Shown piece by piece: positions 54,109 through 63,927 of a stretch of DNA of 64,000 nt. How positions within the stretch are numbered: position 1 is the first letter of the stretch; every line of letters begins with the position of its first letter. Source of the stretch: an uncultured Oscillospiraceae bacterium (GTDB lineage Bacteria > Bacillota > Clostridia > Oscillospirales > Oscillospiraceae); contig CANPWZ010000006.1 of assembly GCA_947585425.1 (NCBI GenBank), positions 34,002-98,001 of the forward strand, given 5' to 3'. The notes beneath the pieces were generated by a model that did no database searches, was not told where the DNA came from, and saw only the letters and a list, made by a program, of their open reading frames with translations. Position numbers and translations under genes: made by a program.

Positions 54109-54426
54109 CTATTCCCCCGCTTCCTCGTCCAGCGCCTCCAAGAGGAAGCTGACCGGCCGGAAGCCGTCGTTGCAGGACAGCATGGCGGACTTCTTGTTCT
54201 TCATCCACCCGTCGTAGATGTCCTCCCCTCCGCAGGCCAGCGTCATCACGAAGGGGGACAGGGTGTCCCAAGCGCTGTCGCAGAAGCCCTCCGGCTTTTT
54301 CCAGCCGTCGGCGAGGAACACCTGGCCCTCCCGCATATCACAGGGGTGCTCAATGGGGTTTTCGTACCGCTGGATCAAGTCGTCGTAGCGGGCCATCCGC
54401 ATGACGGTGATTCGAACCTTTTTCAA
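54109..54426 (-). CDS. TIGR04076-type small protein
   Basis: 105 residues if begun at the TTG 54426, which has GAGGTGA five bases upstream; a GTG three codons earlier is possible. Family look: KKVRITVMR at the start, then ENPIEHPCDMREGQVFLADGW, FCDSAWDTLSPFVMTLACGG and YDGWMKNKKSAMLSCNDGFRPV. These small proteins with conserved Cys residues are common in anaerobes; their role is unknown. It follows the FAD oxidoreductase gene. Confidence 0.82.
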   Translation of the reverse strand: MKKVRITVMRMARYDDLIQRYENPIEHPCDMREGQVFLADGWKKPEGFCDSAWDTLSPFVMTLACGGEDIYDGWMKNKKSAMLSCNDGFRPVSFLLEALDEEAGE

Positions 54427-54458
54427 ACTGCTCACCTCGAATTTGCGCCGCTCATGGT

Positions 54459-55850
54459 TCAGCTGTTTTTTAACTCCGCTTCGGCGGCCCGGGCGGCCTC
54501 CGCCATGCTGCCGCAGGAAGCCCAGGTCCTGTCCGCCCGGCGCACCCAGGCGTCGAACCCCTCCGGGCTGTCCGGGTAATGGGCGTAAACGGAGGAGATC
54601 CTCCCTCCGTCCGCCAGCGCCTTCAACAGCCGCCGGATGGTTTTGAGCCGCACCCGGCCGGTGACCGTCCCCAGGGCCATGCAGCCCCCGATCCGGGCGA
54701 TCTCCCCCGGCCCCAGCTTGACCTCCCTGCCCTCGGCCACCGCCTGGAGGGACTTCTCGTTGAATACGATGTCGTGCGCGAAGAGAAAGTCGTTCTCCGC
54801 CGGGCTGGTGGCGGCGGCCTCGGCGAACATGGCAAGCTGGGAAGCGAACTCCCGGCCCTGGACCTCCACATACCGCTTGTTAATGGGCCAGAGGTTCGCC
54901 CTGGACAGGGGTTTCCCCGCTCTCAGCAGCTCGTCCACCACATCCACGGCGATCTCCGCCTGGACCAGGGAGCTGGCCACCCCTTCGCCGCAGGTGGGCT
55001 TGGTGAGGCAGGCCGCGTCCCCCATGGCGATGAATCCGTCGGCCACCATGGAATAGGGCGGGCGGCGGTAGGGGGTCGCCCCACGCTCGATCCGCTCCAC
55101 CGTGTGCGCCGGCAGCTTCACGGCCTTTGTGAAGTGCCCATAGACCTGATCGGCGTACTCGTGGCTGAAATTGGCCCCCACCCCCAGGATGGCCCCCGCC
55201 GGGTCGGGCTGGGGGGCCCGCCAGGTCTTGTAGTAGGCCCAGGAGCAGTTGCCGCGGATATAGTCCCTGGGATCATGGAACCTCACGTATCTGAGGTTGA
55301 CATAAAACATATCCTCCGGGCCGATGGAGAAGGTCTCCACCCCATAGCCCTCCGGGAGGGCGGTCCGCACCGCCGACGGGATGCCGGAGCAGTCTGCCGC
55401 CAGTTTGGTGTGGACGGCGACGGTCTCGCCGTCCTTTTCGTATCGGACGCCGCAAATCTTCCCGTTTTTGTCGTACTCCAGCCCTCGGAAGGAGGCGCCG
55501 TAGACCAGCTCCGCGCCGGCCTCCGCCGCCCAGCGGTTCAGCCGCAGCACATGGGGGTGCATGTGCATCCCCACGATATGCTCCCGGCTGCGCTTGGGAA
55601 ACCGATCCAGGGCGGAGCGGTTTTCCCCCTCCTCGAACTCAAAGGCCCAGTCCTCCCCCTTTACGGGCAGGGGCAGGCCGAATCGGTCCAGGTCCCGCCT
55701 GGAGACGTGATAGATGTCGTATTTCGTGCCGATGTGTTCCTCATCCGCCCTGTCGATCAGCAGAACGCTGTGGCCCCGGGCGGCCAGGGCGTGGGCAAAC
55801 CAGCTCCCTGTGGTGGCGGCCCCCACCACCACGGCGTCGTACTCCCTCAT
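54459..55850 (-). CDS. FAD-dependent oxidoreductase, geranylgeranyl-reductase-like
   Basis: 463 residues. The N-terminal Rossmann motif reads YDAVVVGAATTGSWFAHALA (glycines partly replaced by Ala), with FxAMGDAACLTKPTCGEGVASS as second FAD motif near residue 275. Related to geranylgeranyl reductases and FixC-type flavoproteins that saturate or oxidise hydrophobic substrates. The ATG overlaps the stop of the ABC exporter gene upstream by 4 bases, so it is coupled to that exporter. Substrate unknown; no signal peptide. Confidence 0.85.
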   Translation of the reverse strand: MREYDAVVVGAATTGSWFAHALAARGHSVLLIDRADEEHIGTKYDIYHVSRRDLDRFGLPLPVKGEDWAFEFEEGENRSALDRFPKRSREHIVGMHMHPHVLRLNRWAAEAGAELVYGASFRGLEYDKNGKICGVRYEKDGETVAVHTKLAADCSGIPSAVRTALPEGYGVETFSIGPEDMFYVNLRYVRFHDPRDYIRGNCSWAYYKTWRAPQPDPAGAILGVGANFSHEYADQVYGHFTKAVKLPAHTVERIERGATPYRRPPYSMVADGFIAMGDAACLTKPTCGEGVASSLVQAEIAVDVVDELLRAGKPLSRANLWPINKRYVEVQGREFASQLAMFAEAAATSPAENDFLFAHDIVFNEKSLQAVAEGREVKLGPGEIARIGGCMALGTVTGRVRLKTIRRLLKALADGGRISSVYAHYPDSPEGFDAWVRRADRTWASCGSMAEAARAAEAELKNS

Positions 55851-57751
55851 GCCCGCTGCCCCGCCGAGCGCAGGGCCTGCTGCTGGGCCTCGAACTGGAT
55901 GGTGTAGAGCTGATAGTACCGGCCCTTCTTTTGCAGCAGCTCCTGGTGGGTGCCCTGCTCCTGGATGACCCCGTGGGACAGCACGATGATGTTATCCGCG
56001 TGCTGGATGGTGCTGAGCCGATGGGCCACGATGAGCATGGTGCCGATGTTCTTCATCTTCTCCAGGGAGTCCTGGATGAGCAGTTCGGTCTCGGTGTCGA
56101 TGTTGGCGGTGGCCTCGTCCAGGATCATCACGGCGGGCCTGTGGAGGATGGTGCGGGCGAAGCTCAAAAGCTGCCGCTGGCCGGCGGAGAAGTTGTTGCC
56201 CCGCTCCCGCACCACCTCGTCCAGGCCGTGGTCCAGCCGGTCGATGAAGTGGTCGGCGTTGACGTACCGGCAGGCCGCCATGATCTCCTCGTCGGTGAAG
56301 GAGTCCTCCCGCAGCACGATGTTGGAGCGGATGGTGCCGGAGAACAGGAACACGTCCTGGAGCATCTGGCCGAAGTGCCGCCGGAGGGAGGCCACCTTGA
56401 TGTGTTTGATGTCGATGCCGTCGATCAGGATCTGGCCTTTCTGGATGTCGTAGTTGCGGCAGATCAGGGACAGGATGGTGGTCTTGCCGGAGCCGGTGGA
56501 GCCCACGAAGGCCACCGTCTGCCTGGGGTCTATGTGGAAGGAGACCCCCTTCAGCACCCACTCGCCGGGGATGTAGGAGAACCACACGTCCTTAAACTCG
56601 ATCTCGCCGCGGATCTCGGGGAGGTCGATGGCGTCCGGCTCGTCCACCAGCTCGGGCGCCATGTCCAGCACGGAGAAGATCTTTTCGGCGGAGGCGAAGG
56701 CCGACTGAAGCATATTGAACTGCTCGGCAAGCGTCTGGATGGGGTTGAAGAATTTGTTGATATACAGGTAGAAGGTGACCAGGGTGCCGCTGGTGACGGC
56801 CTGGCCCAAAAACACGACGTCCCGGATATACCCCCGGCCCCCCAGGTACAGCAGGCACAGCACCGAGGAGATGTAGAGCATATACACCATGGGCCGGAAG
56901 ATGCCGAACACGAAGATCTGCTGCTGCTTGGCCTTTTTCAGGGTGCGGCTCCGCGCCAGGAAGTCGTCCAGCTTCTCCCGCTCCCGGTTGAACACCTGGG
57001 TGATCTTGATGCCGGACAGGTTCTCCGACAGGTAGGTGTTGATGTCGGTGGTGGCGTCCTTCACCCGGCGGTACACCCGGCGGGTGAACTTGCGGAAGAT
57101 GACGGTGAACAGCACCAGAAACGGGATGAAGCACAGCACCATCAGGGTGAGCATATAGTTCTTGAGGAGCATGGCCCCCAGCACGCCCAGCACGATGAAC
57201 ACGTTTTTCACCATGGTGACCAGGATGTTGGTGAACATCATGGAAATGGCGTTGGTGTCGTTGCAGACGCGGGTGACCAGCTTGCCCACGGGGATCTGGT
57301 TCAGCTGGTTGTGGGACAGGCTCTCGATGTGGGTGAACACGTCCAGCCGCAGCTGAGACAGGATCTTCTGCCCGGTCTTTTGCAGGAGGATGGACTGGAC
57401 GTAGGTACACGCCATGGATACGATCAGGATGCCGGCGTACACCGCCACGGCGGCGAACAGGGAGGCCAGCGCAAAGTCGTCCTTGATCATCTCCTCGATG
57501 TCGCCGATGAGCAGCGGGGAGACGATGTCGTAGGCGATGGAGGCCACCATCACCACCAGCACCAGCAAAAATTCCTTCCAGTAGGGTTTGGCATAGGCCA
57601 TCAGCCGGCGGACGATCTCCCCGTCGGGCATATTGCGGTCGAAGCCGATGGCCTCTTTCTTGTTTTTGATGAGGGCGTAGGCGATGACGAACAGCACGGT
57701 GAACACGCCGATGATGGCCCCCACGATGAGGATGGGCAGATACTCACGCAA
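55847..57751 (-). CDS. ABC exporter half, catalytically complete type (pair 1)
   Basis: 634 residues if begun at TTG 57751, which overlaps the partner gene by 8 bases with GGAGG upstream. Membrane domain with an extra N-terminal helix (about 5-27) and the six exporter helices (about 55-345). The ATPase has Walker A GSTGSGKTT, a divergent signature FSAGQRQ and Walker B VMILDEA with the catalytic Glu. Its partner has the complementary defects, the pattern of heterodimeric exporters such as TM287/288 and BmrCD. Confidence 0.92.
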   Translation of the reverse strand: MREYLPILIVGAIIGVFTVLFVIAYALIKNKKEAIGFDRNMPDGEIVRRLMAYAKPYWKEFLLVLVVMVASIAYDIVSPLLIGDIEEMIKDDFALASLFAAVAVYAGILIVSMACTYVQSILLQKTGQKILSQLRLDVFTHIESLSHNQLNQIPVGKLVTRVCNDTNAISMMFTNILVTMVKNVFIVLGVLGAMLLKNYMLTLMVLCFIPFLVLFTVIFRKFTRRVYRRVKDATTDINTYLSENLSGIKITQVFNREREKLDDFLARSRTLKKAKQQQIFVFGIFRPMVYMLYISSVLCLLYLGGRGYIRDVVFLGQAVTSGTLVTFYLYINKFFNPIQTLAEQFNMLQSAFASAEKIFSVLDMAPELVDEPDAIDLPEIRGEIEFKDVWFSYIPGEWVLKGVSFHIDPRQTVAFVGSTGSGKTTILSLICRNYDIQKGQILIDGIDIKHIKVASLRRHFGQMLQDVFLFSGTIRSNIVLREDSFTDEEIMAACRYVNADHFIDRLDHGLDEVVRERGNNFSAGQRQLLSFARTILHRPAVMILDEATANIDTETELLIQDSLEKMKNIGTMLIVAHRLSTIQHADNIIVLSHGVIQEQGTHQELLQKKGRYYQLYTIQFEAQQQALRSAGQRA

Positions 57752-59525
57752 TGTGCTCGCCCCCTTCCTCCTCCAGCCGCTGGAGGTCCACCATGCGCCG
57801 GTAGTCCTCACACGTCTGATAGAGCTGGGCGTGGGGCCCCACGGCCACCAGCCGTCCGTCGTCGATGAACACGATCTTGTCCATCCCCTCGATGGTGGAC
57901 ACCCGGTGGGCGATGAGGATGGTGGTCTTGCCCGCCCGGGTCTTTTTCAGGTTCTCCAGGATGGTCTTTTCAGTGCCGGTGTCCACGGCGGACACCGAGT
58001 CGTCCAGGATCAGGATGGGGGCGTCCTTCATCAAAGCCCGGGCGATGGAGATGCGCTGCTTCTGGCCGCCGGACACGGTGACGCCCCGCTCTCCCAGCAC
58101 CGTCTCGTACCCCTTTTCAAAGCCCCGGATGTCGCCGTCCACGTCGGACAGCACGGCGGCCTCGGTGACCTTGGCCATATCGGGGTCCGCCATGCCGAAG
58201 GCGATGTTGCGGGTGATGGTGTCGCTGAACAGGAAGTTGTCCTGGGGCACATAGGCGCAGGCCGCCCGCACGTCCCGAATGGGGACGGTGTTCACGTCGC
58301 GCCCGTCCACGAAGACGGCGCCGTCGGGCACGTTGTAGGTGCGGAGGATCAGGTCCACCAGGGTGGTCTTGCCCGCGCCGGTCTTGCCCACCAGCCCCAC
58401 GCTCTCCCCGGGGTCGATGGTAAAGGAGATATTCTGGAGCGCGTCATACTCCCCGTCGGGATAGCGGAAGGTCAGGTCCCGAAACTCCACGGACCCCTTC
58501 ACCTCGCCCAGGGGCTCCACGTCCGGCCGGTCGGTCACGTCCTGCTCCGCGTCCAGCAGCTCGCTGATCCGCTTGAGGGACGCCTTGCCCCGGGAGGACA
58601 TGTCGATCAGCTCGGAGATGGCCATGATGGGCCACACCACCGACTCGAAATAGCTGATGTACTCGATGAGCTGGCCGGCGTTGAACACCCCCCGGTAGAC
58701 CAGCCAGCCGCCGTACCCCAGCACGATGCACACCACCGACTCCACAAACAGGTTCACCAGGATGTGCAGCAGCACCGAGGCCCGGGTGAACTCCACGTTG
58801 GCCACCTCGTTCTCCCGGTTCAGCTTCTTGAAGGCCCACAGCTCCTTGCCCTCCTTGACGAACGCCTTGATGACGGCGATGCCGGAGAAGGACTCCTGGG
58901 AGAAGTCGGACAGCTGGGAGAAAGCCGCCTGCCGGGCGTCCCACTTGGCGGTCATGTACTTGCCGATGACGGTGCTGGCCGCCAGCAGCAGCCCCATGGG
59001 GATGAGGGTCAGCAGGGTGAGGACGGGATTCATCATGGCCATCCGGCCGATGGACATCCCGCCTAAAATCAGCGCGTCGAAGAACATGAGGAAGCCAGAG
59101 CCGTAGCAGTCTTGGACCGTCTCCAGGTCGTTGGTGAACAGGCTCATGAGATTGCCCACCTTGTTCACCTGGTAGTACTGCCGGGACAGGTCCTTGGCGT
59201 GGTCGAACATCTCGTCCCGGAGGTCCGTCTCCACCTTGATGGCCGAGCCGAAGATGCAGATGCGCCACAAAAAGCGCCCTACCACGATGGACAGGATCAC
59301 CCACACCAGTGGCATACAGATGTGATCCAGCAGAAAGTCCATGTCGAAGGGCAGCCACACGCCGTCCACCAGCACCTGCCCGTCATTGATGCCGTTGATG
59401 GTCATTCGGTACAGGCTGGGGATGATGAGCTGCATATAGTCCACCATGGCCAGGGCCAGCAGGCCGAATACCAGCCACACGCCGTATTTCAGGTAGTACC
59501 GGTTGATATGCTTGCCGAATATCAT
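57744..59525 (-). CDS. ABC exporter half, degenerate-site type (pair 1)
   Basis: 593 residues. Six-helix exporter domain (about 15-320), Walker A GKTGAGKTT, canonical signature VSGGQKQR, but Walker B reads LILDDS, with Asp in place of the catalytic Glu. This is the degenerate member of a heterodimer. AAAGGAG lies before the ATG. First gene of the exporter-oxidoreductase operon. Confidence 0.92.
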   Translation of the reverse strand: MIFGKHINRYYLKYGVWLVFGLLALAMVDYMQLIIPSLYRMTINGINDGQVLVDGVWLPFDMDFLLDHICMPLVWVILSIVVGRFLWRICIFGSAIKVETDLRDEMFDHAKDLSRQYYQVNKVGNLMSLFTNDLETVQDCYGSGFLMFFDALILGGMSIGRMAMMNPVLTLLTLIPMGLLLAASTVIGKYMTAKWDARQAAFSQLSDFSQESFSGIAVIKAFVKEGKELWAFKKLNRENEVANVEFTRASVLLHILVNLFVESVVCIVLGYGGWLVYRGVFNAGQLIEYISYFESVVWPIMAISELIDMSSRGKASLKRISELLDAEQDVTDRPDVEPLGEVKGSVEFRDLTFRYPDGEYDALQNISFTIDPGESVGLVGKTGAGKTTLVDLILRTYNVPDGAVFVDGRDVNTVPIRDVRAACAYVPQDNFLFSDTITRNIAFGMADPDMAKVTEAAVLSDVDGDIRGFEKGYETVLGERGVTVSGGQKQRISIARALMKDAPILILDDSVSAVDTGTEKTILENLKKTRAGKTTILIAHRVSTIEGMDKIVFIDDGRLVAVGPHAQLYQTCEDYRRMVDLQRLEEEGGEHIA

Positions 59526-59564
59526 AGCCGACGATTCTCCTTTATCCCATGCTCGCAGACGAGG

Positions 59565-59593
59565 ATTATACCATACAAATGATACAGATACAA
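59565..59593 (-). promoter_or_regulatory. Promoter of exporter pair 1 operon
   Basis: Minus strand TTGTAT (59588-59593), 17-base spacer, TATAAT (59565-59570). Confidence 0.8.
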
Positions 59594-59623
59594 CCCCCGG
59601 AAGGGCGGTTTTTGCGCGAAAAA

Positions 59624-59659
59624 GCCGCCGGCCCTGCCAAAAAACGGCGGGCCGGCGGC
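59624..59659 (-). terminator. Terminator of exporter pair 2 operon
   Basis: 11-bp arms GCCGCCGGCCC (59624-59634) and GGGCCGGCGGC (59649-59659) with further inner pairing and T5 on the minus strand. Confidence 0.85.
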
Positions 59660-59681
59660 CTTTACCGACGTTTTCATTAGG

Positions 59682-60239
59682 TCACTTCACATATTCTTCC
59701 CTGAAAATCACGTTCATCTCGTCGTCCTCGATCGTCCCCATCTGCGTCTCGTACTTGCAGAAAGCGTAGTGGCGGAAGCCGCACTTCTCCTGTACCCGGG
59801 CGGACTGCCGGTTGCGCAGAAAGTGCCCGCAGAAGATCACGTCCAGCTTTACCTCATCAAAAAGGTACTCCATGACCGCCCGCACCGCCTCCGGCATCAG
59901 GCCCCGGCCCCAGTACGCCTTGGACAGCACGTACCCGATCTCACAGCAGCGCTTGCCGGCAAACTCCGGGAATTTTTCCTCATCATACCGTTCGATCCCC
60001 AGGGAGCCGATCACCTTGCCTCCGTATTCAAGGGCAAAGGTCCTTTTCCTGTCGATGAACCGCTGCAATATCTCAAGGGACTCCTCCCTGCTCTCGTGGG
60101 GTTTCCACCCCGCCATCTGCCCCACGCCGTCCACCGAAGCGTACTCATAGAAGTCCTCCAGGTCGGACAGCAGCCACGGCCGCAGCGTCAGCCGCTCCGT
60201 GGTCAGGACCACGTTGGTTATATCGATCTCTACATTCAT
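59682..60239 (-). CDS. GNAT acetyltransferase, RimJ/RimL type
   Basis: 185 residues from ATG 60239 with GGAAGTGAG upstream. LTTERLTLRPWLLSDLEDFYEY is the classic RimJ/RimL opening; the CoA loop is YWGRGLMPEAV and the end has NRQSARVQEKCGFRH. It acetylates an amine on a protein terminus or small molecule. It follows exporter pair 2 on the same transcript, 26 bases after its stop. Confidence 0.92.
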   Translation of the reverse strand: MNVEIDITNVVLTTERLTLRPWLLSDLEDFYEYASVDGVGQMAGWKPHESREESLEILQRFIDRKRTFALEYGGKVIGSLGIERYDEEKFPEFAGKRCCEIGYVLSKAYWGRGLMPEAVRAVMEYLFDEVKLDVIFCGHFLRNRQSARVQEKCGFRHYAFCKYETQMGTIEDDEMNVIFREEYVK

Positions 60240-60265
60240 TTTCTCACTTCCAATTTGGATTTGGT

Positions 60266-62086
60266 TTACGCTCCCAGCACCCGGGCGGCGCTCTCCTCGG
60301 CGAACTGCCGGGAATAGAGGTCGTGATAATAGCCCCGCCGTTTCAGCAGTTCCATATGGGTGCCCCGCTCCACGATCTTGCCGTCCCGCACCACCAGGAT
60401 CAGATCGGCCTTGCGGATGGTGGACAGCCGGTGGGCGATGAGGAAGGAGGTGCGGTCCTTCAACAGGTGGTCGATGGCGTTCTGGATGTACTGCTCGGTC
60501 TGGGTGTCGATGGAGGAGGTGGCCTCGTCCAGCACGAAGATGCGGGGGTCGGCCAGCACCGCCCGGGCAAAGGAGATGAGCTGCTTTTCGCCGGTGGAGA
60601 GCCGGTCGCCCTCCTCCCCCACGTCGCTGTCCCAGCCGTTTTCCAGCTTGCCCACCACCGTGTCGGCGGAGACGGCCCTTGCCGCCGCCTCGATCTCGGC
60701 GTCGGTGGCATTCAGTTTCCCGTAGCGGATGTTCTCCTTCACGGACCCGGAGAACAGGTGGGGATTTTGCAGCACATAGCCGATGTTGGAGTGGAGCCAG
60801 AGCTGGGACCGCTCCCGGTAGTCCCGCCCGTCGATGAGGATCTGGCCCTCTGTCGGCTCGAAGAACCGGCAGGCCAGGTTCACCAGGGTGGACTTGCCCG
60901 CCCCTGTCTCCCCCACGATGGCCACGGTGGTGCCCGCGGGGATGTGGAGGTCGAAGTGCTCCAGCACATTCTCGCCCCCGTCGGGGTAGCGGAAGGTCAC
61001 GTCTTTGAACTCGATGTCGCCCTTGAGGGGCTCCCAGTTCTCCCGCTTGGGGTCGAACACGTCGCCGTACTTTGCGATGACCTCCGGGGTGTCCGTCACC
61101 ATGGGCTCCTCGGCCAGCAGACTGGTCACCCGCTCGATGGAGGCCTGGAGGGAGATGAACTCGGCGATGCTGGAGGCCACGTTCTGCACCGGCTCGAAGA
61201 TACCAACGGCGTAGGTGATGAAGGCCGACAGGGTGGCGATCTCCAGCGCGCCGTCCGCCGTCATGTACCCGCCCCGCAGCAGCACGATGGCCACCGCCGC
61301 CGAGGAGAAGAACATGACCAAGGGGATGAACATGGCGTTCAGTTTCGCGGCCTTGACGCCGGCGGTATACATCTCGCCGGTGGCGGCCTCGAAGTCCCGG
61401 ACGCTCCGATCCTCCATCACCAGGGTCTTGATGGTCTTGGCGCCGGTGATGCCCTCGTTGAAGGCGCCGGTGATCCTGGAGTTCAGCTTGCGCACCCGCC
61501 GGTTCCAGTGCAGGATGCGGGGCTGGAACCAGGCGGTGAGCACCGCGATCACCGGCACGATGACGATGACCACCAGGGCCAGCCGCCAGTTCAGCAGCAG
61601 CATGGCGGCCAGCGCCCCCACCACATAGCACGAGGAGGACAAAATGTCCAGGAAGGCCCAGGCCAGCATCCCGGCGATGCGGTTGGTGTCGCTCATGACC
61701 CGGGCGATGAGATAGCCCACCGGGGTCACGTTGTAGTAGGACAGGGACAGGGTCTGGAGGTGCCGGAACAGGTCCCGGCGCATATCCCGGCCCAGGTACA
61801 TCTCGATGTAGGTGGTGGCCTGGCTCTCCCCCACGGACACGAAGAACTGCACCACCAAAGCGGCGGTGTAAAAGAGGAGGAAGGGCACAAAGCCGGTCAA
61901 GGCGCTTTTGCCGATGAACTCGGCGATGGCGTACCGCTGGAACAGGGGGACCATCACCTCCACCCCGGACCACACCAGCTCGGCCAGGATGAGGGCCGCG
62001 TAGACCCACTTGTACCGGGCCAGGATGGGCAGCAGCCGTTTCCAGATGGATAGGTCAAATTCTTTGGTATACTCCTGTTCGTCCAT
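60266..62086 (-). CDS. ABC exporter half, catalytically complete type (pair 2)
   Basis: 606 residues. Six-helix exporter domain (about 20-325); ATPase with GETGAGKST, divergent signature LSTGEKQL and Walker B IFVLDEA with the catalytic Glu. Its ATG shares a base with the stop of the partner (TAATG), so the halves are coupled. Confidence 0.92.
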   Translation of the reverse strand: MDEQEYTKEFDLSIWKRLLPILARYKWVYAALILAELVWSGVEVMVPLFQRYAIAEFIGKSALTGFVPFLLFYTAALVVQFFVSVGESQATTYIEMYLGRDMRRDLFRHLQTLSLSYYNVTPVGYLIARVMSDTNRIAGMLAWAFLDILSSSCYVVGALAAMLLLNWRLALVVIVIVPVIAVLTAWFQPRILHWNRRVRKLNSRITGAFNEGITGAKTIKTLVMEDRSVRDFEAATGEMYTAGVKAAKLNAMFIPLVMFFSSAAVAIVLLRGGYMTADGALEIATLSAFITYAVGIFEPVQNVASSIAEFISLQASIERVTSLLAEEPMVTDTPEVIAKYGDVFDPKRENWEPLKGDIEFKDVTFRYPDGGENVLEHFDLHIPAGTTVAIVGETGAGKSTLVNLACRFFEPTEGQILIDGRDYRERSQLWLHSNIGYVLQNPHLFSGSVKENIRYGKLNATDAEIEAAARAVSADTVVGKLENGWDSDVGEEGDRLSTGEKQLISFARAVLADPRIFVLDEATSSIDTQTEQYIQNAIDHLLKDRTSFLIAHRLSTIRKADLILVVRDGKIVERGTHMELLKRRGYYHDLYSRQFAEESAARVLGA

Positions 62087-63927
62087 TATGTGTTCCCCCC
62101 TTCCTCGATGAGCCGGCGGTCGTCGCTGCTCATCTGGATGTCATAAATGTCCTTGTAGATGCCGGGGCGGGAGATCAGCTCGGCGTGGGTGCCGATGTCC
62201 GCCACCTTTCCCCCGTCCAGCACCAGGATGCGGTCGGCCTGCATGAGGGTGGTCACCCGGTGGGAGATGAGGATGACGGTGGCGCCTTTCACCCGCTCCC
62301 GCAGGGCGGCTCGGATCTTCACGTCGGTCTCGGCGTCCACGGCGGACAGGGAGTCGTCGAAGATCATCACCGGGGCCTCCTGCACCAGCATCCGGGCCAT
62401 GGCCACCCGCTGCTTCTGGCCGCCGGAGAGGGTCACCCCCCGCTCGCCCACCACCGTGTCCCAGCCGTCCTTCAGCTCGGCGATGGCGTCGTCCACCGCG
62501 GCCACGGCGGCGGCGGAGCGCAGCTCCTCCTCGGCGGCCTCCGGCCTGGTGGCGGCGATGTTCTCCCGGATGGTCCTGGAGAACAGGAAGGGCTCCTGCA
62601 ACACCAGGCCGATCTGCCGGCGGAGGTCCTCCCGGCGGATGTGCCGGATGTCCGTCCCGCCGATGGTGATAGACCCCTGGCCGTCCCGCAGGTCGTAGAG
62701 CCGGTCCAGCAGGTGGACCAGGGTGGATTTGCCCGACCCGGTGCCCCCTAAAATGGCGAAGGTGCCGCCCCAGGGGATGGTGAAGGACACGTCCTCCAGC
62801 ACCTTCTGGCCGCCATAGCCGAAGGTCACGTGGTCGAACACGATGTCGCCGTCCAGGGTCACATTCTCCGCCTCGGGCAGGTCGGCCTCCTCTTTGGCGC
62901 TGAGGATATAGCCGACGCGATCCAGGGACACCCCGGCCTTGCTCATGTCGGACAGCACCCGGCCCAAAGACCGCACCGGCCAGGCCAGGGAGCTGCCGTA
63001 GGTCACCAGGACGGTGAAGGAGCCCACCGACAGGTTCCCCCGCACCGCCTCCACCGTGCCGGCGGCGATGACCGCCATCACCTGGAGGGAGGTGAGCAGG
63101 GTGCCGGAGGCCCAGTACACCGCCAGCAGCCTGCCCAGGCGCACCCACAGGTCGGAAAAGCGGTCGTTTTTCTCGTTGAAGCGGTCCACCTCGAACCGCT
63201 CCCGGCCGAAGGCCCGCACCACCCGGATGCCGGTGAAGTTCTCCTGGGCGCAGGTGGTCACCTCCCCCTCGGCCTCGTCCGCCGTCTTGAACCGGCTGGA
63301 GATGCCCTTGTAGAACACCCCGGAGGACAGCCCCACCACGGGGATGAACACCAGGCACACCAGGGACACCGTCAGGTTCATGGACAGCATGATGGACACG
63401 TACAGCAGGATCAGGAACACCGTGCGGATGACCTCGGTGAGCTGATTGCAGACGAAGGTGCGGATGACCTCCACATCGGAGGTGCAGCGCTGGATGATGT
63501 CGCCGGTGGAGTTGGCGGTGTGCCAGTCGAAGCTCAGGTGCTCGATATGGCGGTAGAGCCCGTCCCGCAGGGATTTGACGAACCCCTCGGAGCCCTTTGC
63601 CAGGGTGGTCCGCCGGCCGTAGATGAGCAGGCCGTAGATCAGCTCCACCGCCAGCACCGCCCCCGCCGCGATCCAAAGGGCCCGGATGGGGTCGGCGCGC
63701 AGCCAGTCCAGAGGCAGCAGGTCCAGGGCCCATTTCGGCAGGCTGGGCCGCTTGTCGTCCAGGACGGAGTCCACCGTGACGCCGATGATCTGGGGGGTCA
63801 TGGCGTGGAACACCATGCTGATGCAGGAGCACAGCACCGTGGCCACGAAAAACCGGACGTTCCCCTTTAAGTGGCGGGCGATCAGCGCCAGCTTCTCCCG
63901 CCACGGCAATTTGAATTGTGAGTCCAT
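62086..63927 (-). CDS. ABC exporter half, degenerate-site type (pair 2)
   Basis: 613 residues from ATG 63927, preceded at some distance by AAAGGA; an in-frame ATG at 63939 sits too close to that site. Six-helix domain (about 25-330), Walker A GGTGSGKST, canonical LSGGQKQR, Walker B MIFDDS with Asp instead of Glu. Together with the downstream gene it forms a second heterodimeric exporter of the same pattern as pair 1. The promoter probably lies beyond the right edge. Confidence 0.92.
   Translation of the reverse strand: MDSQFKLPWREKLALIARHLKGNVRFFVATVLCSCISMVFHAMTPQIIGVTVDSVLDDKRPSLPKWALDLLPLDWLRADPIRALWIAAGAVLAVELIYGLLIYGRRTTLAKGSEGFVKSLRDGLYRHIEHLSFDWHTANSTGDIIQRCTSDVEVIRTFVCNQLTEVIRTVFLILLYVSIMLSMNLTVSLVCLVFIPVVGLSSGVFYKGISSRFKTADEAEGEVTTCAQENFTGIRVVRAFGRERFEVDRFNEKNDRFSDLWVRLGRLLAVYWASGTLLTSLQVMAVIAAGTVEAVRGNLSVGSFTVLVTYGSSLAWPVRSLGRVLSDMSKAGVSLDRVGYILSAKEEADLPEAENVTLDGDIVFDHVTFGYGGQKVLEDVSFTIPWGGTFAILGGTGSGKSTLVHLLDRLYDLRDGQGSITIGGTDIRHIRREDLRRQIGLVLQEPFLFSRTIRENIAATRPEAAEEELRSAAAVAAVDDAIAELKDGWDTVVGERGVTLSGGQKQRVAMARMLVQEAPVMIFDDSLSAVDAETDVKIRAALRERVKGATVILISHRVTTLMQADRILVLDGGKVADIGTHAELISRPGIYKDIYDIQMSSDDRRLIEEGGNT

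Noticed and set aside
59682..62009. An apparent 775-residue protein joining ABC-region sequence to the acetyltransferase
   Set aside because: The first 590 codons lie out of frame inside the real exporter gene and encode Arg/Pro/Gly-rich nonsense. The acetyltransferase has its own start and ribosome site at 60239.
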